64,000 bases of DNA from Eustoma russellianum (lineage: Eukaryota > Streptophyta > Magnoliopsida > Gentianales > Gentianaceae), in contig AP025062.1 of the NCBI GenBank assembly GCA_036186865.1, positions 27,628,571-27,692,570 on the forward strand, in the 5' to 3' direction. Under the pieces are notes generated by a model. The model was not told where the DNA came from. It saw only the letters and a program-made list of their open reading frames with translations, and ran no database searches. The first letter of the stretch is position 1. Each line of letters starts with the position of its first letter. This document shows, piece after piece, positions 10,854 to 21,805 of this stretch. A program made the position numbers and the translations under genes.

Positions 10854-13004
10854 TGTAGGACCTGTATAGCACAACTAGAAGGGAGGGTTGAATAGTAGGT
10901 GCGGAAAAATTTGGTTTTTAAATGTTTTGACCCAAAAATCTAACTTCTGAAAACAGTTTCTGTTTTCAGATCCTGATTTGAAACGTTTGAAAGACCTGGT
11001 TGCAGACCTTCAAAAATTCTAAAATTTGGAGAGATTTTTCTCTTAGATGTTCTGAGTATCTCCTAAAAACTTCAGATTAAAATTCAACCTCTAACCCTTG
11101 AAAATACGTTTGTGGTCAGATTACACGAATCTGCCAGAAACAGTACTCCGATTTAAAAATTTATTCCGATTAATTCATAACTCCAAATGGTCTGAAAATT
11201 TAATGAAAAACTCCTTAAGATATGCATTTAAATGGGTTGAAACAGTTTTGAAAAATTCCTTTGGAAAATATGTCAAATACGTTGATGTTCTCAACCATTG
11301 CAAGTATGAAAATCAGATTGCACTAGTATCAGAACTATTAACGTTTGATTGACTTATACTTGTCCAAATGGGTTGAGACTTGCGTCAAATGAAACTTAAG
11401 AGGTGTGGCTTTGTTTCTAAAAAGTTTTGTAATTTTTGAAAGTCGTTTACTATTTTTACGATTGTAACAAAATCAACACAGAAACTGAAAAACTGAAAGT
11501 AAAGTGCTGAAAGTAACGACCCCAAGGAATTTATACTAGTTCGGTTAAATCAACCTACTTCAGTCTTCGATGACACCTTCCTCAGTTATTACTAAACACC
11601 AAACTAACACCTTACCACAAGGGTTGCTGGAGTTACACACCAACTCCAACCCTTTACACACAATACAATCAATCACACCGATCACGAGTACCACCACCGA
11701 ACGGATGAAGGTTTGATCACACCTTGATCAATCCTTTTACAACAATTTGAACGTGTATGGTGGTCTAATCAAATCCTATTCAATATAATGAATATAAGAA
11801 CAGTAGGCTTGAAAGGAGAAGAAGAAGAAAGAAATGTAGAAGAACAGAGTAGAAGACACTTTTGCACTTAAGAGAATATGAGAGTTGTCTTGCTTTTGTT
11901 TGGCTCTCTTCTCTTCTTTTTAATCATGAGTTGCCGCCCCCTAGGGCTTTTTTCCATCTTGAGAATTCTCTTTTATGTCCTTGAAAGACTGCCTTGTGTA
12001 GATGTGACACCATCTTGCTTACTTGACACAACTTGATTGGATGAATGTCTTCGCTTTGCTTACTTGGCACTCTATGATTGGATGAGTCTTGTCATCATTT
12101 AATAGCTGTAAAAATCTGAGATTAACATGTAAAAACATGTGCCAAATAAGGTTTAAAACATTGCCAAATAATCAACAATTAATCCCTACAAATTTGGAAG
12201 AAAATTTGATCACCATCCAAGACCAAAAAATCGGCCACCTTAAGTCTAGCATGCTGAATTTTCAGCATGTGTTATATTTTCAAGGTTTTGAAATGTTACC
12301 TTGTGTAGTTCCCTCCTTTATGTCACTAACCTTGTGTGGCTTATTCTTCACCAATTGAGATGCCAACTAAGCTCCACCAAGCTGCAGTATGCGTGTGATA
12401 TGGTCTCCAACATGTGCTGAATTTCATTTTTGTAAACTTTGTAAAATAGTGCACAATAATTATACACATATGGCATATTTCAATCAGCCCTAATTTGAAT
12501 ATTCTAGTACACTTTAATATGTCTTGAATATGTAAAAAGTGTCTAGATACATGTTCCATGTCATGCCAAAAACGTTCCATGTGTTGTGTTCGTAGAAAAC
12601 CGAATTTTCGACTTTTGTCGATTACGCAATTTTTCTTCGATTAAATTCAAACTTTTTGTACATGTTATATATATTATCTCACACATAATATAAATAAAAG
12701 TAAATTAAATATTCAGCTCATAATGGCTGACTTAATAGGCGCCCCATGTGACAAAAAGAGTTGAATTTGAAATTTCCACAATTTGGCCTTAATTGGGGGT
12801 GATTTGTATGTGCCAACATGGAATGATTTCATGACTGAGTATACCATTTTAACCACGAAATTTGTAGCTATTTTTGAAGTATATGGGATGGCCATCTATA
12901 TATGTCAAGTACGTGACATGTTGGCAAAGTTTCGGTAGTCACCCGATACGACAATTTTCGGTTTACAACCTTGTAACGCGTCGTAATAATTTTGTCATCA
13001 CCAT
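10854..13004 (-). repeat. LTR C: SIRE-like solo LTR, probably truncated
   Basis: The left end reads TGTAGGACC, i.e. an LTR end GGTCCTACA on the minus strand. Next to it is the GGGTTGAATAGT motif, placed as in Copia1's LTR. No primer-binding site or polypurine tract adjoins it. It interrupts B's gag at TGATG. The right side has no matching TGATG, so it is probably cut by the inversion breakpoint at 13004/13005. No gene is visible in its 2.15 kb. Confidence 0.6.
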
Positions 13005-13414
13005 TGTTGGGTGCAGCAATTGTCCCGTGGCGTAGGCCGTGTGGGCGTAGGCCATGTGGGCCAAGTCACAGTCGAATGTCGTGGGCGCTTGTGTGCTGAA
13101 TGTGCTATAAGACTAGGGTATGCGCATCTCCTGTCACCAATTGGTTTTGGGAGAGTTGGTAGCGCCTGAGGTCCTACAAGTGGTATCAGAGCGAGGTCAC
13201 GGGTTCGATTCCTAGCAGGAGCAATTGCTGAGGGGGAGATTGTTGGGTGCAGCAATTGTCCCGTGGCGTAGGCAGTGTGGGCGTAGGCCATGTGGGCCAA
13301 GTCACAGTCGAATGTCGTGGGCGCTTGTGTGCTGAATGTGCTATAAGACTAGGGTATGCGCATCTCCTGTCACCAATTGGTTTTGGGAGAGTTGGTAGCG
13401 CCTGAGGTCCTACA
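13005..13414 (+). mobile_element. TRIM (terminal-repeat retrotransposon in miniature), 410 bp
   Basis: Two 174-bp direct repeats (13005-13178 and 13241-13414) with ends TGTTGGG...CCTACA differ at one position that I can see. Between them are only a primer-binding site TGGTATCAGAGC (13181-13192) and a purine run TGAGGGGGAGAT before the second LTR. It has no coding capacity and must be copied by another element's enzymes. It lies inside the gag of element A. Its right flank is ATGCC, and the matching ATGCC sits, inverted, at 8497-8501. The near-identical LTRs suggest a recent insertion. Confidence 0.93.
13181..13192 (+). other. TRIM primer-binding site
   Basis: TGGTATCAGAGC matches the initiator tRNA-Met primer site exactly. 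It begins two bases after the first LTR. Confidence 0.9.
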
Positions 13415-14185
13415 ATGCCTACTATTACACAAAGTGTTATGTGGTATGATAGTGCCTTAGAGATCTGGAATGACCTGAAACGTAGATATGGTACAATAGA
13501 TGCATTTAGACTGTCAGACTTGCTTGAAACTTTCTATGGAGTTAAGCAAGAAGGTGATTCTGTAAATGACTATTTTACTAAGGTAAAAGTGTTGTGGGAA
13601 GAAATGATGGCATTGAGACCTGTTCCAGTTTGTACATATCATGGTTGTAGGTGTGATGTAGGAACCAGAATGCATGGATTTGTTGAAACAGAGTATGTTG
13701 TGAAGTTTTTGAAAGGTTTGAATGAGGAGTATGATCCAGTTAAATCACAAGTGTTTGTGATGATGCCTTTGCCTAAAATTGATTTGGTGTTTGCAATGGC
13801 ATTGAAGTATGAAAGGAAGTTGAATGACTTGAATGCTCAAGTCTCCTTTAACAATAATCTTACAGCGCTTATGGTTGATAACATTGAAGGTGCAAATGTT
13901 GCTGCCAGTGTTAATACATATAGTGGCAGAGGAGGAACTGGTGGTTTTCGAAAGGAAAGTGGAAGGTTCTTCCCTGATAATTCAAAAAGGCCGGTGTGTA
14001 CATACTGTGGGATGATTGGACATATTGAACAAAGATGTCATAAGAAACATGTGTATCCCCCATGGTTCAAGCCCAAGAGTCAGGTGAATTTGACTGAAGT
14101 GACCACAGGAGACAATGGTTCTGTGCAGATGGATCATGGAAACAGAGTGTGCCAAGCAACTTTGCTGACGCCAGAACAGATCTAG
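13415..14185 (+). pseudogene. Element A gag, remaining part with UBN2 domain and zinc knuckle
   Basis: The frame is open for 256 codons. The UBN2-type capsid region (EIWNDLKRRYG near residue 14, then DSVNDYFTKVKVLWEEM) occupies roughly residues 1-130. A CX2CX4HX4C zinc knuckle (CTYCGMIGHIEQRC) is near residue 200. The first codons continue the gag of 8497-8795 after the shared ATGCC, so the ATG here is internal and not a real start. The frame ends at TAG 14183-14185, after which the same frame continues into the protease region. It encodes the nucleocapsid and part of the capsid of a Copia element. Confidence 0.9.
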
Positions 14186-14640
14186 AGACTTATGACTATG
14201 TTGAATATGAGTGATGGATGTCAATCAGCAGCCAATTCTGCAGGCATTTCTGGAAACCAAAGGGCAGTTATGTCTTCTCTTCTTGATAAAGATCAAGGTA
14301 ATTGTCACTCTAGTAATTTGAACATATGGATTTTAGATTCAGGTGCTACGGATCACATAGCATGTATCTCAGTCTTTTCTGTTCTTATAAGGCAATTGAG
14401 TCTCTGCCTATTAGATTACCCAACAATATGTCAGTTGAAGCTACACACATTGGTTCAGTCGTCATAAACTCTTCCTTATCTATTCACAATGTCTTGTATG
14501 TTCGTTCACTTACATACAACCTTCTTTCACTTAGCAAGCTTCTTTTCAATATTTTATACTTATACAGTTCTCTGGAAAATCTTGTGTCATTCAGGAATGT
14601 ACATACCTGAAGACGATTGGTTCAGCTGAGCAACACAAAG
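14186..14640 (+). pseudogene. Element A protease region (frameshifted)
   Basis: The gag frame continues to the aspartic protease motif WILDSGATDH near 14330. It then shifts frame, and conserved downstream text (LPNNMSVEATHIGSV, SLSIHNVLYV, YNLLSLSKL) lies in the next frame from about 14360 to 14550. A second shift follows before the integrase frame. At least two indels and one stop break this section. Confidence 0.85.
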
Positions 14641-14642
14641 GA

Positions 14643-15599
14643 GTGTACTATCTTCATGGCATTCAAATACAGTCTGAAAGTTTTTCTAAATGTTTGTCAA
14701 TTAATGTTCAATTCTCAGATCCTTCTGTACTATGGCATTATAGACTAGGCCATGCTTCATTACCTAGAATAAAGGAAGTACACAATCTTGATCAGACTGT
14801 GTCTGTACTTGATAATGCATACAAGTGTACTGTGTGTCCCTTAGCTAAATTGAGAAGAAAGCCTTTTCCTATGCCTGATTCTGTGTCCAAGTTTCCTTTT
14901 GATCACCTTCACATTGATATTTGGGGCCCTTATAAACACCCCACTGTACATGGCCAACGTTATTTCCTTACAATTGTTGATGATCATACCCGTTATACGT
15001 GGATTTATCTGCTCAAACAGAAGTCTCAGACCAAACATATTATTGACAGCTTCTGTCAATATGCTCTCAATCAATTTGGTAGATCTGTCAAGTGTATAAG
15101 GATTGATAATGGTCAAGAATTCAAGATGGACCAATTCTTCATGAATAAAGGGATCATTCACCAGACTACTTGTGTCAACATTCCCCAGCAAAATGGGATT
15201 GTTGAACGCAAGCACCAGCATATACTAAATATAGCCAGAGCCATTAATATGCAAGCCAACATACCTGTTGAGTACTGGGGCTTTTGTGCTCAGTATGCAG
15301 TGTACCTCATCAATATATTACCCACACCTTTATTGAAACAACAGACTCCTTACTTCTGTCTTTTCAATAACCATCCATCATACCAAGATTTTAAAGTCTT
15401 TGGCTGCTTAGCCTTTGCCAGTAATACCTCACCACAGAAGGCCAAGTTTGAGCCAAGAGCTATTCCTTGTGCTTACCTTGGGTTGCCTTACCACACAAAG
15501 GATATCTGCTTCTTAATATCATCACAAAGAATATCTTCATCTCCAGAGATGTTCATTTTCATGAACATACTTTTCCTTTTCACACTGAATATTCTTTAA
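14643..15599 (+). pseudogene. Element A integrase
   Basis: This 318-codon frame begins with the GAG-pre-integrase zinc site (LWHYRLGHAS and CTVCPLAK, HHCC). The integrase core has HIDIWGP near residue 97, RIDNGQEF near 158 and QQNGIVERKHQ near 181, giving the D, D and E catalytic residues. It joins element cDNA to host DNA. A KVFGCLAFA motif marks the C-terminal region. The frame ends at 15599, before the RT frame at 15885. Confidence 0.9.
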
Positions 15600-15884
15600 A
15601 ATCATTCTGTCCAGACATATCTAACCGTTGGCCAAATGACATCTCAGGAACACCAGTTCATTCTTCTCAACTTTAGAGTCTTCACTAGTATACTCATTCA
15701 CTGATTTGTCATCAGCATCATCACCAAGTGTTTCCGTTCGCGCACCCTGTAATGATTCAATTGATACAACCTCAGATGATACCAGTTCATCTGAACATTA
15801 TGTGCCACAGCATAGTCCTCAGTCATGTACAGGTCTTGAAGTTCATTTGCCATTTCCAACACCTCAGAATGAATCATCCAGTTC
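15600..15884 (+). pseudogene. Element A degraded linker between integrase and reverse transcriptase
   Basis: This serine-rich stretch of about 285 bp (SSASSPSVSV in one frame) corresponds to the poorly conserved linker of Copia pol. Stops occur in all frames, so at least one indel has occurred. Confidence 0.6.
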
Positions 15885-16805
15885 ATGAGACCTAAGCATC
15901 CTCCTAGTTATTTGAAAGACTATTACTGTGGTCTCTTGTCTTCTCACTCTTCTTCTGGTTCCTCTTTGTCTTCCAACTATTCTTCTTGTACTCCATATCC
16001 TATTGAGAATTACATGTCTTTTGATTTGCTAACACCTGAATATAATACATATGCTCTTAATATCAGTGTGTTACAGGAACCAACGTCTTATCGGGAAGCA
16101 GCCAAATCTGTTCATTGGCAAAAGGCAATGCAAACAGAATTAGCTGCACTTGAGGCTAATGATACATGGACATTGGTTACACTCCTAGCTGGTAAGAAAC
16201 TCATTGGGTGTAGATGGGTTTATACAATCAAATATAAACATGATGGTAGTATAGAGAGTTACAAGGCCAAGCTTGTGGCCAAGGGCTTTACACAGAAGCT
16301 GGGTGTTGACTACACAGATACATTCTCTCCTGTTGCTAAACTGACAACTATTAGGTTGTTATTAGCTGTGTCTGCTTTAAAGCAGTGGCATGTGTATCAA
16401 CTGGATGTGAATAATGTTTTCCTACATGGTGACCTTAGCCAAGAAATTTATATGACCTTACCTGAAGGCATTAACAGTCCTGATCCCAATGCAGTTTGTA
16501 AGTTGCATAAATCCCTTTATGGCTTGAAGCAAGCCAACAGAGAATGGAACCTTAAGCTCACCAAGTTTCTTACACAGCAGGGTTATACACAGTCCAAAAA
16601 TGATTACACTATGTTTCTTAAACAGGTTGGTACTGTTTGCCTAGTGGTTGTGCTATATGTAGATGACATAATTGTTGCTTACAATTATTTAGAACATATT
16701 ACCATGCTTAAGCAGTCACTGCATCAGGAGTTTCACATTAAAGATTTGGGTCTGCTTAAATACTTTCTTGGGATTGAGGCGGCTATGTCACAGGGGGGAT
16801 CATGA
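15885..16805 (+). pseudogene. Element A reverse transcriptase
   Basis: This 306-codon frame has the Copia RT signature in order: WQKAMQTELAAL, GCRWVYTIKYK, YKAKLVAKGFTQ, QLDVNNVFLHGDL, YGLKQANREW, catalytic LYVDDIIVA near residue 258, and LKYFLGIE. The usual QAPR is QANR. The frame ends in a run of six G (about 16792-16797) and continues one frame over as RNase H, which points to a single homopolymer indel. Confidence 0.92.
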
Positions 16806-17605
16806 TCTCCCAGAGAAAGTATGCATTGGAGTTGATTGAGCAAGCTGGCTTCTTGGGATCAAAACCAGCAAAGAGTCCTATGGAACAGAACTTGAAGCTG
16901 GCTCATAGTGACTCACAGACTATAGGGAATGTATCTGAGTATAGGAGACTCATAGGTAAGTTGCTGTATCTTACCATCACAAGACCATACATTTCATATA
17001 CAGTTCAGCAGTTGAGTCAGTTTTTGGACAGTCCTACAGAATCACATCTTAAAACAGCACACATGCTATTAAGGTATATAAAAGGAACAGTAGGGCAAGG
17101 ATTGTTTTATCCTAGCATTGGAGAGTTGGAATTAAAAGCCTTTGGTGATTCTGATTGGAGAGGATGCATTGAAACAAGAAAGTTTGTTATAGGTTTTTGT
17201 GTTTTCTTGGGGAAATCATTGGTCTCCTGGAAAGCAAAGAAGCAAAGCACAGTTTCTAAGTCTTCATCCGAAGCAGAGGATAGAGCCTTGGCTATGGCAA
17301 CGTGTGAAATACAATGGCTTTTATATCTCCTTAGTGATTTGGGGATTAAGCAGCTGAAGCCAGTTGAGCTATTATGTGACAGCAAAAGTGCTATTTACAT
17401 TGTAGAAAATCCTGTGTTTCATGAAAGGACGAAACACATCGAGATTGACTGTCACATTGTTAGGGAAAAATACCAACAGGGAGTGATTCATCCTATGCCC
17501 GTTAAATCAGAGTTCCAGTTAGCTGATGCCTTCACAAAGGCATTGGATTCTGTTACATTACGAAACTTGACCAGTGCTATGGGAGTGTGTAACATATTTA
17601 GCTAG
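16802..17605 (+). pseudogene. Element A RT end and RNase H
   Basis: This 267-codon frame starts at the conserved ISQRKYAL of the RT-RNase H linker. It continues with LIGKLLYLTITRP, the RNase H motif GDSDWRGC near residue 116, SKSSSEAED near 158, CDSKSAIYI near 196, HIEIDCHIVRE and the terminal QLADAFTKAL. It removes RNA from RNA-DNA hybrids during copying. The usual EAEYRA is EAEDRA. It stops 17 bp before the 3' LTR. Confidence 0.92.
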
Positions 17606-17612
17606 TCAGTTT

Positions 17613-17621
17613 CGAGGGGGG
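17613..17621 (+). other. Element A polypurine tract
   Basis: A G-run within TTCGAGGGGGG directly precedes the 3' LTR start TGTTGCAG. This is the expected plus-strand priming site. Confidence 0.85.
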
Positions 17622-18107
17622 TGTTGCAGTATGTCATGGAGGCAGTAGTTTGCAAGAAGAGCAATCCAATGCGCAGAAGATTTGATTGTGCAACAACTGT
17701 TGGGTGAAATAGTGAGTTGAGGATCAAGCAGAATAATTGCTGAGCTGGCAACCTGTTAGCAACGGTTTCGGTGTTGGATCACGTGGAAATAGTTGCAGTG
17801 CACCAGTGAAGAGGGCAAGACCAGTTGAAGAAGAAGAAGGCGCGGGCGGGAAATTATAAAGGATGCGAAATGACCATTTTACCTTTGTATTAGTTTTTGT
17901 GAATAGTTAGTCGTTGAGGGCATTAGAGTCATTTTACAAATAAGTCTTCCTTCTTCTGTTGCAAAACTATATAAAAACAAGGTGTGCTTCTCTGCACAAA
18001 TGAATGAAGCTGTAACCGTTTTCTTCCTCATTTTTCTCTCAGCAAATTGCTTCATTCAATCCTCATCTTTACTTCTTGTTTGTTCGGTTGATTCAACTAA
18101 ATTGACA
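17622..18107 (+). repeat. Element A 3' LTR (486 bp)
   Basis: It has TGTTGCAG...ATTGACA ends, the same length as the inverted 5' LTR at 8900-9385 but with scattered substitutions. The target duplication ATTTA follows at 18108-18112. A TATA-like TATATAAA is at 17968-17975. Confidence 0.95.
17968..17975 (+). promoter_or_regulatory. TATA-like box in element A 3' LTR
   Basis: CTATATAAAAAC lies about 140 bp before the LTR end, a normal Copia LTR promoter position. In the inverted 5' LTR the same place reads CTGTATAAG, a weaker match. Confidence 0.5.
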
Positions 18108-18112
18108 ATTTA

Positions 18113-18593
18113 AATGAAATTTACATGTAACTAGCTACATTTGAATAAAAAATAAACAAGTCATAACAGCTAGGTTTATTTGTGCCTTTATTCCGTCTTC
18201 TTGATAATCATGTTGCTTTTGTTCTTGAGATAATGGTATTCCTTAAGCGCAAAAAGTAAGTCCTTGGACATCTTTTCTTTTCTAATATTAATAGATGCCT
18301 TTGACCACGTACAAAAATAAGTTAAAGAGCTTCCTCTTTGTTGTTAGGTCTTTTGGTTTCTTTGTCTAGTGGGTTCTCTTTTAGTGGGCGAGATAAGGTG
18401 GACCCCTTTACAGTTTAGAAAATTTGAGTATGCCTTTTGTGAAAACGAGCATATAATTTCATATACTATTTGTTTTTACAGAAAATGTCCAAAGCGCAAG
18501 CTCTGGTTATTACTCTTTCTTTAAATGAAAAAAGAATATAAATGAAAGCGTCACCACTGATGGACTATAAAATATAAAATTGTCTCTAGGACA
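18113..18593. other. Intergenic, nothing recognised
   Basis: This AT-rich stretch follows element A's target duplication. I see no open frame with a recognisable domain and no repeat that I can place. Confidence 0.5.
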
Positions 18594-18852
18594 TGACCCA
18601 ATGGTTTTAGTAACGGAAGCTCGAGAAAGTGGTGGGAGTTCGATTCTTGTCCCAAACAAGATTTTCGATTCTCTTTCTAGTAAGCGCATGGTATTGGAGC
18701 TCCACTGCTTGCAGTGAGCTTCTTGTGTGGCTATCAGAGCAGTTCAAACTCTGCCATACCAGGCCTTGGACACCTGACTTTCATCCTTATTGCACCGTGA
18801 GACAGACTGATAGGGGTCCAATTAGGGTTTCTGGTCTTATACCTTTAATATA
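18594..18852 (+). repeat. Probable tRNA-derived SINE
   Basis: The 5' part has an A-box-like TGACCCAATGGTTTTAGTAA (about 18593-18612). A B-box-like GAGTTCGATTCTTG follows about 35 bp later, the spacing of an internal RNA polymerase III promoter. The body has no coding signal and ends in an A/T-rich tail (TTTAATATAAAA). Boundaries are approximate and I saw no clear flanking duplication. Confidence 0.5.
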
Positions 18853-19831
18853 AAACTTGGCAAATAATGAATCCAGATGGCAAATTTTTTATATTTATAT
18901 AATGAGAAGGATAGCTATTCTTTTGGGGTTCAAGAAAGAGAGTTTTTCTCTCGGGTGCAAGAAAGAGAGTTATTCTTTTGGCCCGTTGCAAGTTGTGTTT
19001 TGTGAATGCTAAATAGTATGTATTTTAGAACCCCCACGCCCCTACTTCCAACCCACCCCCACCACCACCTCCACACCCCTCTTCCTCCAAAATATAGGAC
19101 CCAAAGAAAAGACATTGCCGGACTTTGATTATAGATATGGCTATCGTATTTTCTATTTGTCACTTGTGAATATGTGTATCGATACTCACCCAAAAAAAAA
19201 AAGAAGAAAGAATATGTGTATAGATTATGGCATTCCATTTCATGACAAACTGGAATCCCCGCTTAGACATGTACAGTCCAAAGTGGAATATTATGAACTT
19301 GAAATATAGGCAAATACTTGGGGACCGTACTTTTCGTTTTGTATGCTTGGCATATGGCCTTTAAATAAATTTCCCTTTTTGTTTTAATATATGTCATACT
19401 TTAATATATCTTATACTTTTATATATATGTATGTGCACATATATATTAACTTATTTATTAATATACTTATTTATATTTCATCGGTGATGTTGAATACACA
19501 ATCGAACAGAAAGTCGATTATTTCATTTTTAAAGTATCCTGGTGTAACTGAGACTAAGTAAAGAACAAATTCACAGTTGGTGAAAAAAAAAAAAAAACCA
19601 TGAATATAAATATGATGAAAGAAACTTTTGATCCGATATATGGTGAACTGCGTATGGTGTAACTGAGACTAAGTTAATTGATTTCTTTTAGAGGTGTTTG
19701 TTTGTGGTATATTGAGATAGGTGAACAACTGTATTGGTGAACAACTTTCTATCTATGTAGATAGGTGAACAACTGTATATTGATTTTCATATACATATAT
19801 CGATGTAGATAGTTGCACAACTTTATTGGTA

Positions 19832-19905
<74 letters not shown>

Positions 19906-21379
19906 ATATAATCGAAAGATACATATGCCCATACAACACATAATTCACCGCTTAAATCATATTTCATACAAGCATCATAATTGTACCACTTAGGATTTTT
20001 ACATGCAATAGTCTAGAACATGAATTTTATGGTCCAATGACATGTGACATGCAAAATATTCTACATATGCCTTTTATTCCAAGTACATGTATCAAACTTA
20101 TGATTTTGTATCAATTAACAACATGCATGTTAGTTTCCATTAAAATGATGATTTCAAGAGCCATGATCATTATGATGTTCATGATAAAAAATACATGCAA
20201 CATAAAGGATGATGGAACCATGAAAACATACTTTCTTGAGCCATGATTATTAAGATTATACTTCACTCTGAAGATGGATGATCAAGGTCAAGAGGGAGAC
20301 TAAAAAGGGCCCCCACTCCGAGTGTGAATGCATCAAAATAAGCATGATAATTATCAAGAAACAAACTTTTGTGGTCAAGTATTATAGCCGTGATTATGAT
20401 GTCTCATAACATATTAAATCAAGACCATCAACATACATAAAACCGAATACACCAAGGAAAATACATAGGTTATGACCATTATGTAAAATACATAAGAAAA
20501 TGCTTCAAAGCTAGACTCTTAGTACACTTTTCATAATATGGCACATGCATCCATATTCTTCTACTAGATGATACATGCAACCACATATGAGACTATCACA
20601 CATCTTTATTTTCACATGCAAGACTATTTTTCATTTCATCTTAGTCATAGTCATACACATTTTTATACATCACATCGTAGACATCACATATCTTGCATGC
20701 AAACATACTTTTTGCATATCCATACTACTAAAATCATTGAACATATTTCGTGAATGATCCAAGGTTTATAAGAACATACATATTTAGATTTTCAACATGC
20801 ATGAAGAAACTAGGTGGAATACTTGCAATTTCTTGGACTTAACCTTAGATTGAAAGGATTTCTTGTCCTTTCTCCTTGAGGGTGCACATAGCCTAATAGG
20901 CTAGAAAAGAAGATGACTTAGTCATCTTAGAGGAAAAACACTTAGAGTTTCCTATCATCAAACCTTAATAAAAATCATACCTTTGAAGATTCTTATGGTT
21001 ATCTTCCTTCTTCAACTTAGGAAACCTTCTTTCCTCCTCGTATGAACTCTCCGCCTTTGGTGGCAAAATAAGAGAAAATGTTGATCAACTTAGAAGGATG
21101 ATGGAAGAGGAATGACTAGAATTAGGGTTATAGATTCTTACCTTAAGTGTTAGTAGAAGGTTTCCTAGGCTTGAATGTCTCCTCCTTCTCATTAAACTTG
21201 GACAAATTTTTTCTTTTTTTCTCTCATTGGTACCCACGAGTTTGAAGGCTTGGAGGGCTTGAAGGACTTTGATTCTTTCCTTGGTGAGAGGAGAGAGAAG
21301 TGTTCTTTGTTTGGAGTTTCAAGTCCTAAACCAGCAAACCGAAACAATCCTGAAACACAACACATTTGTCTACTCTAAT
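18853..21379. other. 2.5 kb without a gene
   Basis: AT-rich sequence with an A-run near 19192, a pyrimidine- and C-rich patch at 19030-19095 and an (AT)n tract at 19833-19903. From about 20000 it resembles decayed LTR or intergenic sequence. I could not assign it to a family, and no frame carries a recognisable domain. Confidence 0.5.
19833..19903. repeat. (AT)n microsatellite
   Basis: About 35 uninterrupted AT units. Confidence 0.95.
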
Positions 21380-21640
21380 TGTTACGGCCCGAAAAATTTC
21401 ATTTTCGGAACATATTTAATATCGTACTTAGATACGTTTAAATTTTGCGCGAGTATTAGAACATATGAAATATCGATATGCGACGAAATTCGATAGCAAA
21501 CGTTATGATTACATGATAAAAATTAAAACAAGGCTAATATGTAACAACTTAAGTATTAGGATAAATAGAATTATTTAAATAAAAAGAAAAAGAAAGCAAG
21601 ACATGAGAAGATATTTTAGACAAAAGGAAAATTTATATAA

Positions 21641-21650
21641 CACACACACA

Positions 21651-21695
<45 letters not shown>
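21641..21695. repeat. (CA)n(TA)n compound microsatellite
   Basis: A CA tract with a few interruptions runs directly into a TA tract. Confidence 0.95.
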
Positions 21696-21741
21696 TCCGC
21701 CACAAATGTGGAGTATCTTTAATAAAATATACCTTACATAG

Positions 21742-21743
<2 letters not shown>

Positions 21744-21802
<59 letters not shown>
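21744..21802. repeat. (TA)n microsatellite
   Basis: About 29 uninterrupted TA units within LTR H. Confidence 0.95.

Positions 21803-21805
<3 letters not shown>

Noticed and set aside
13005..13414. Simple local tandem duplication
   Set aside because: TG...CA ends, a primer-binding site, a purine tract and a target duplication (once the inversion is undone) identify a TRIM.
14841..15221. 126-codon minus-strand frame over element A integrase
   Set aside because: Shadow of the integrase frame.
19749..19967. Open frames of repeated Ile-Tyr
   Set aside because: They are produced by the (AT)n tract and have no protein-like composition.
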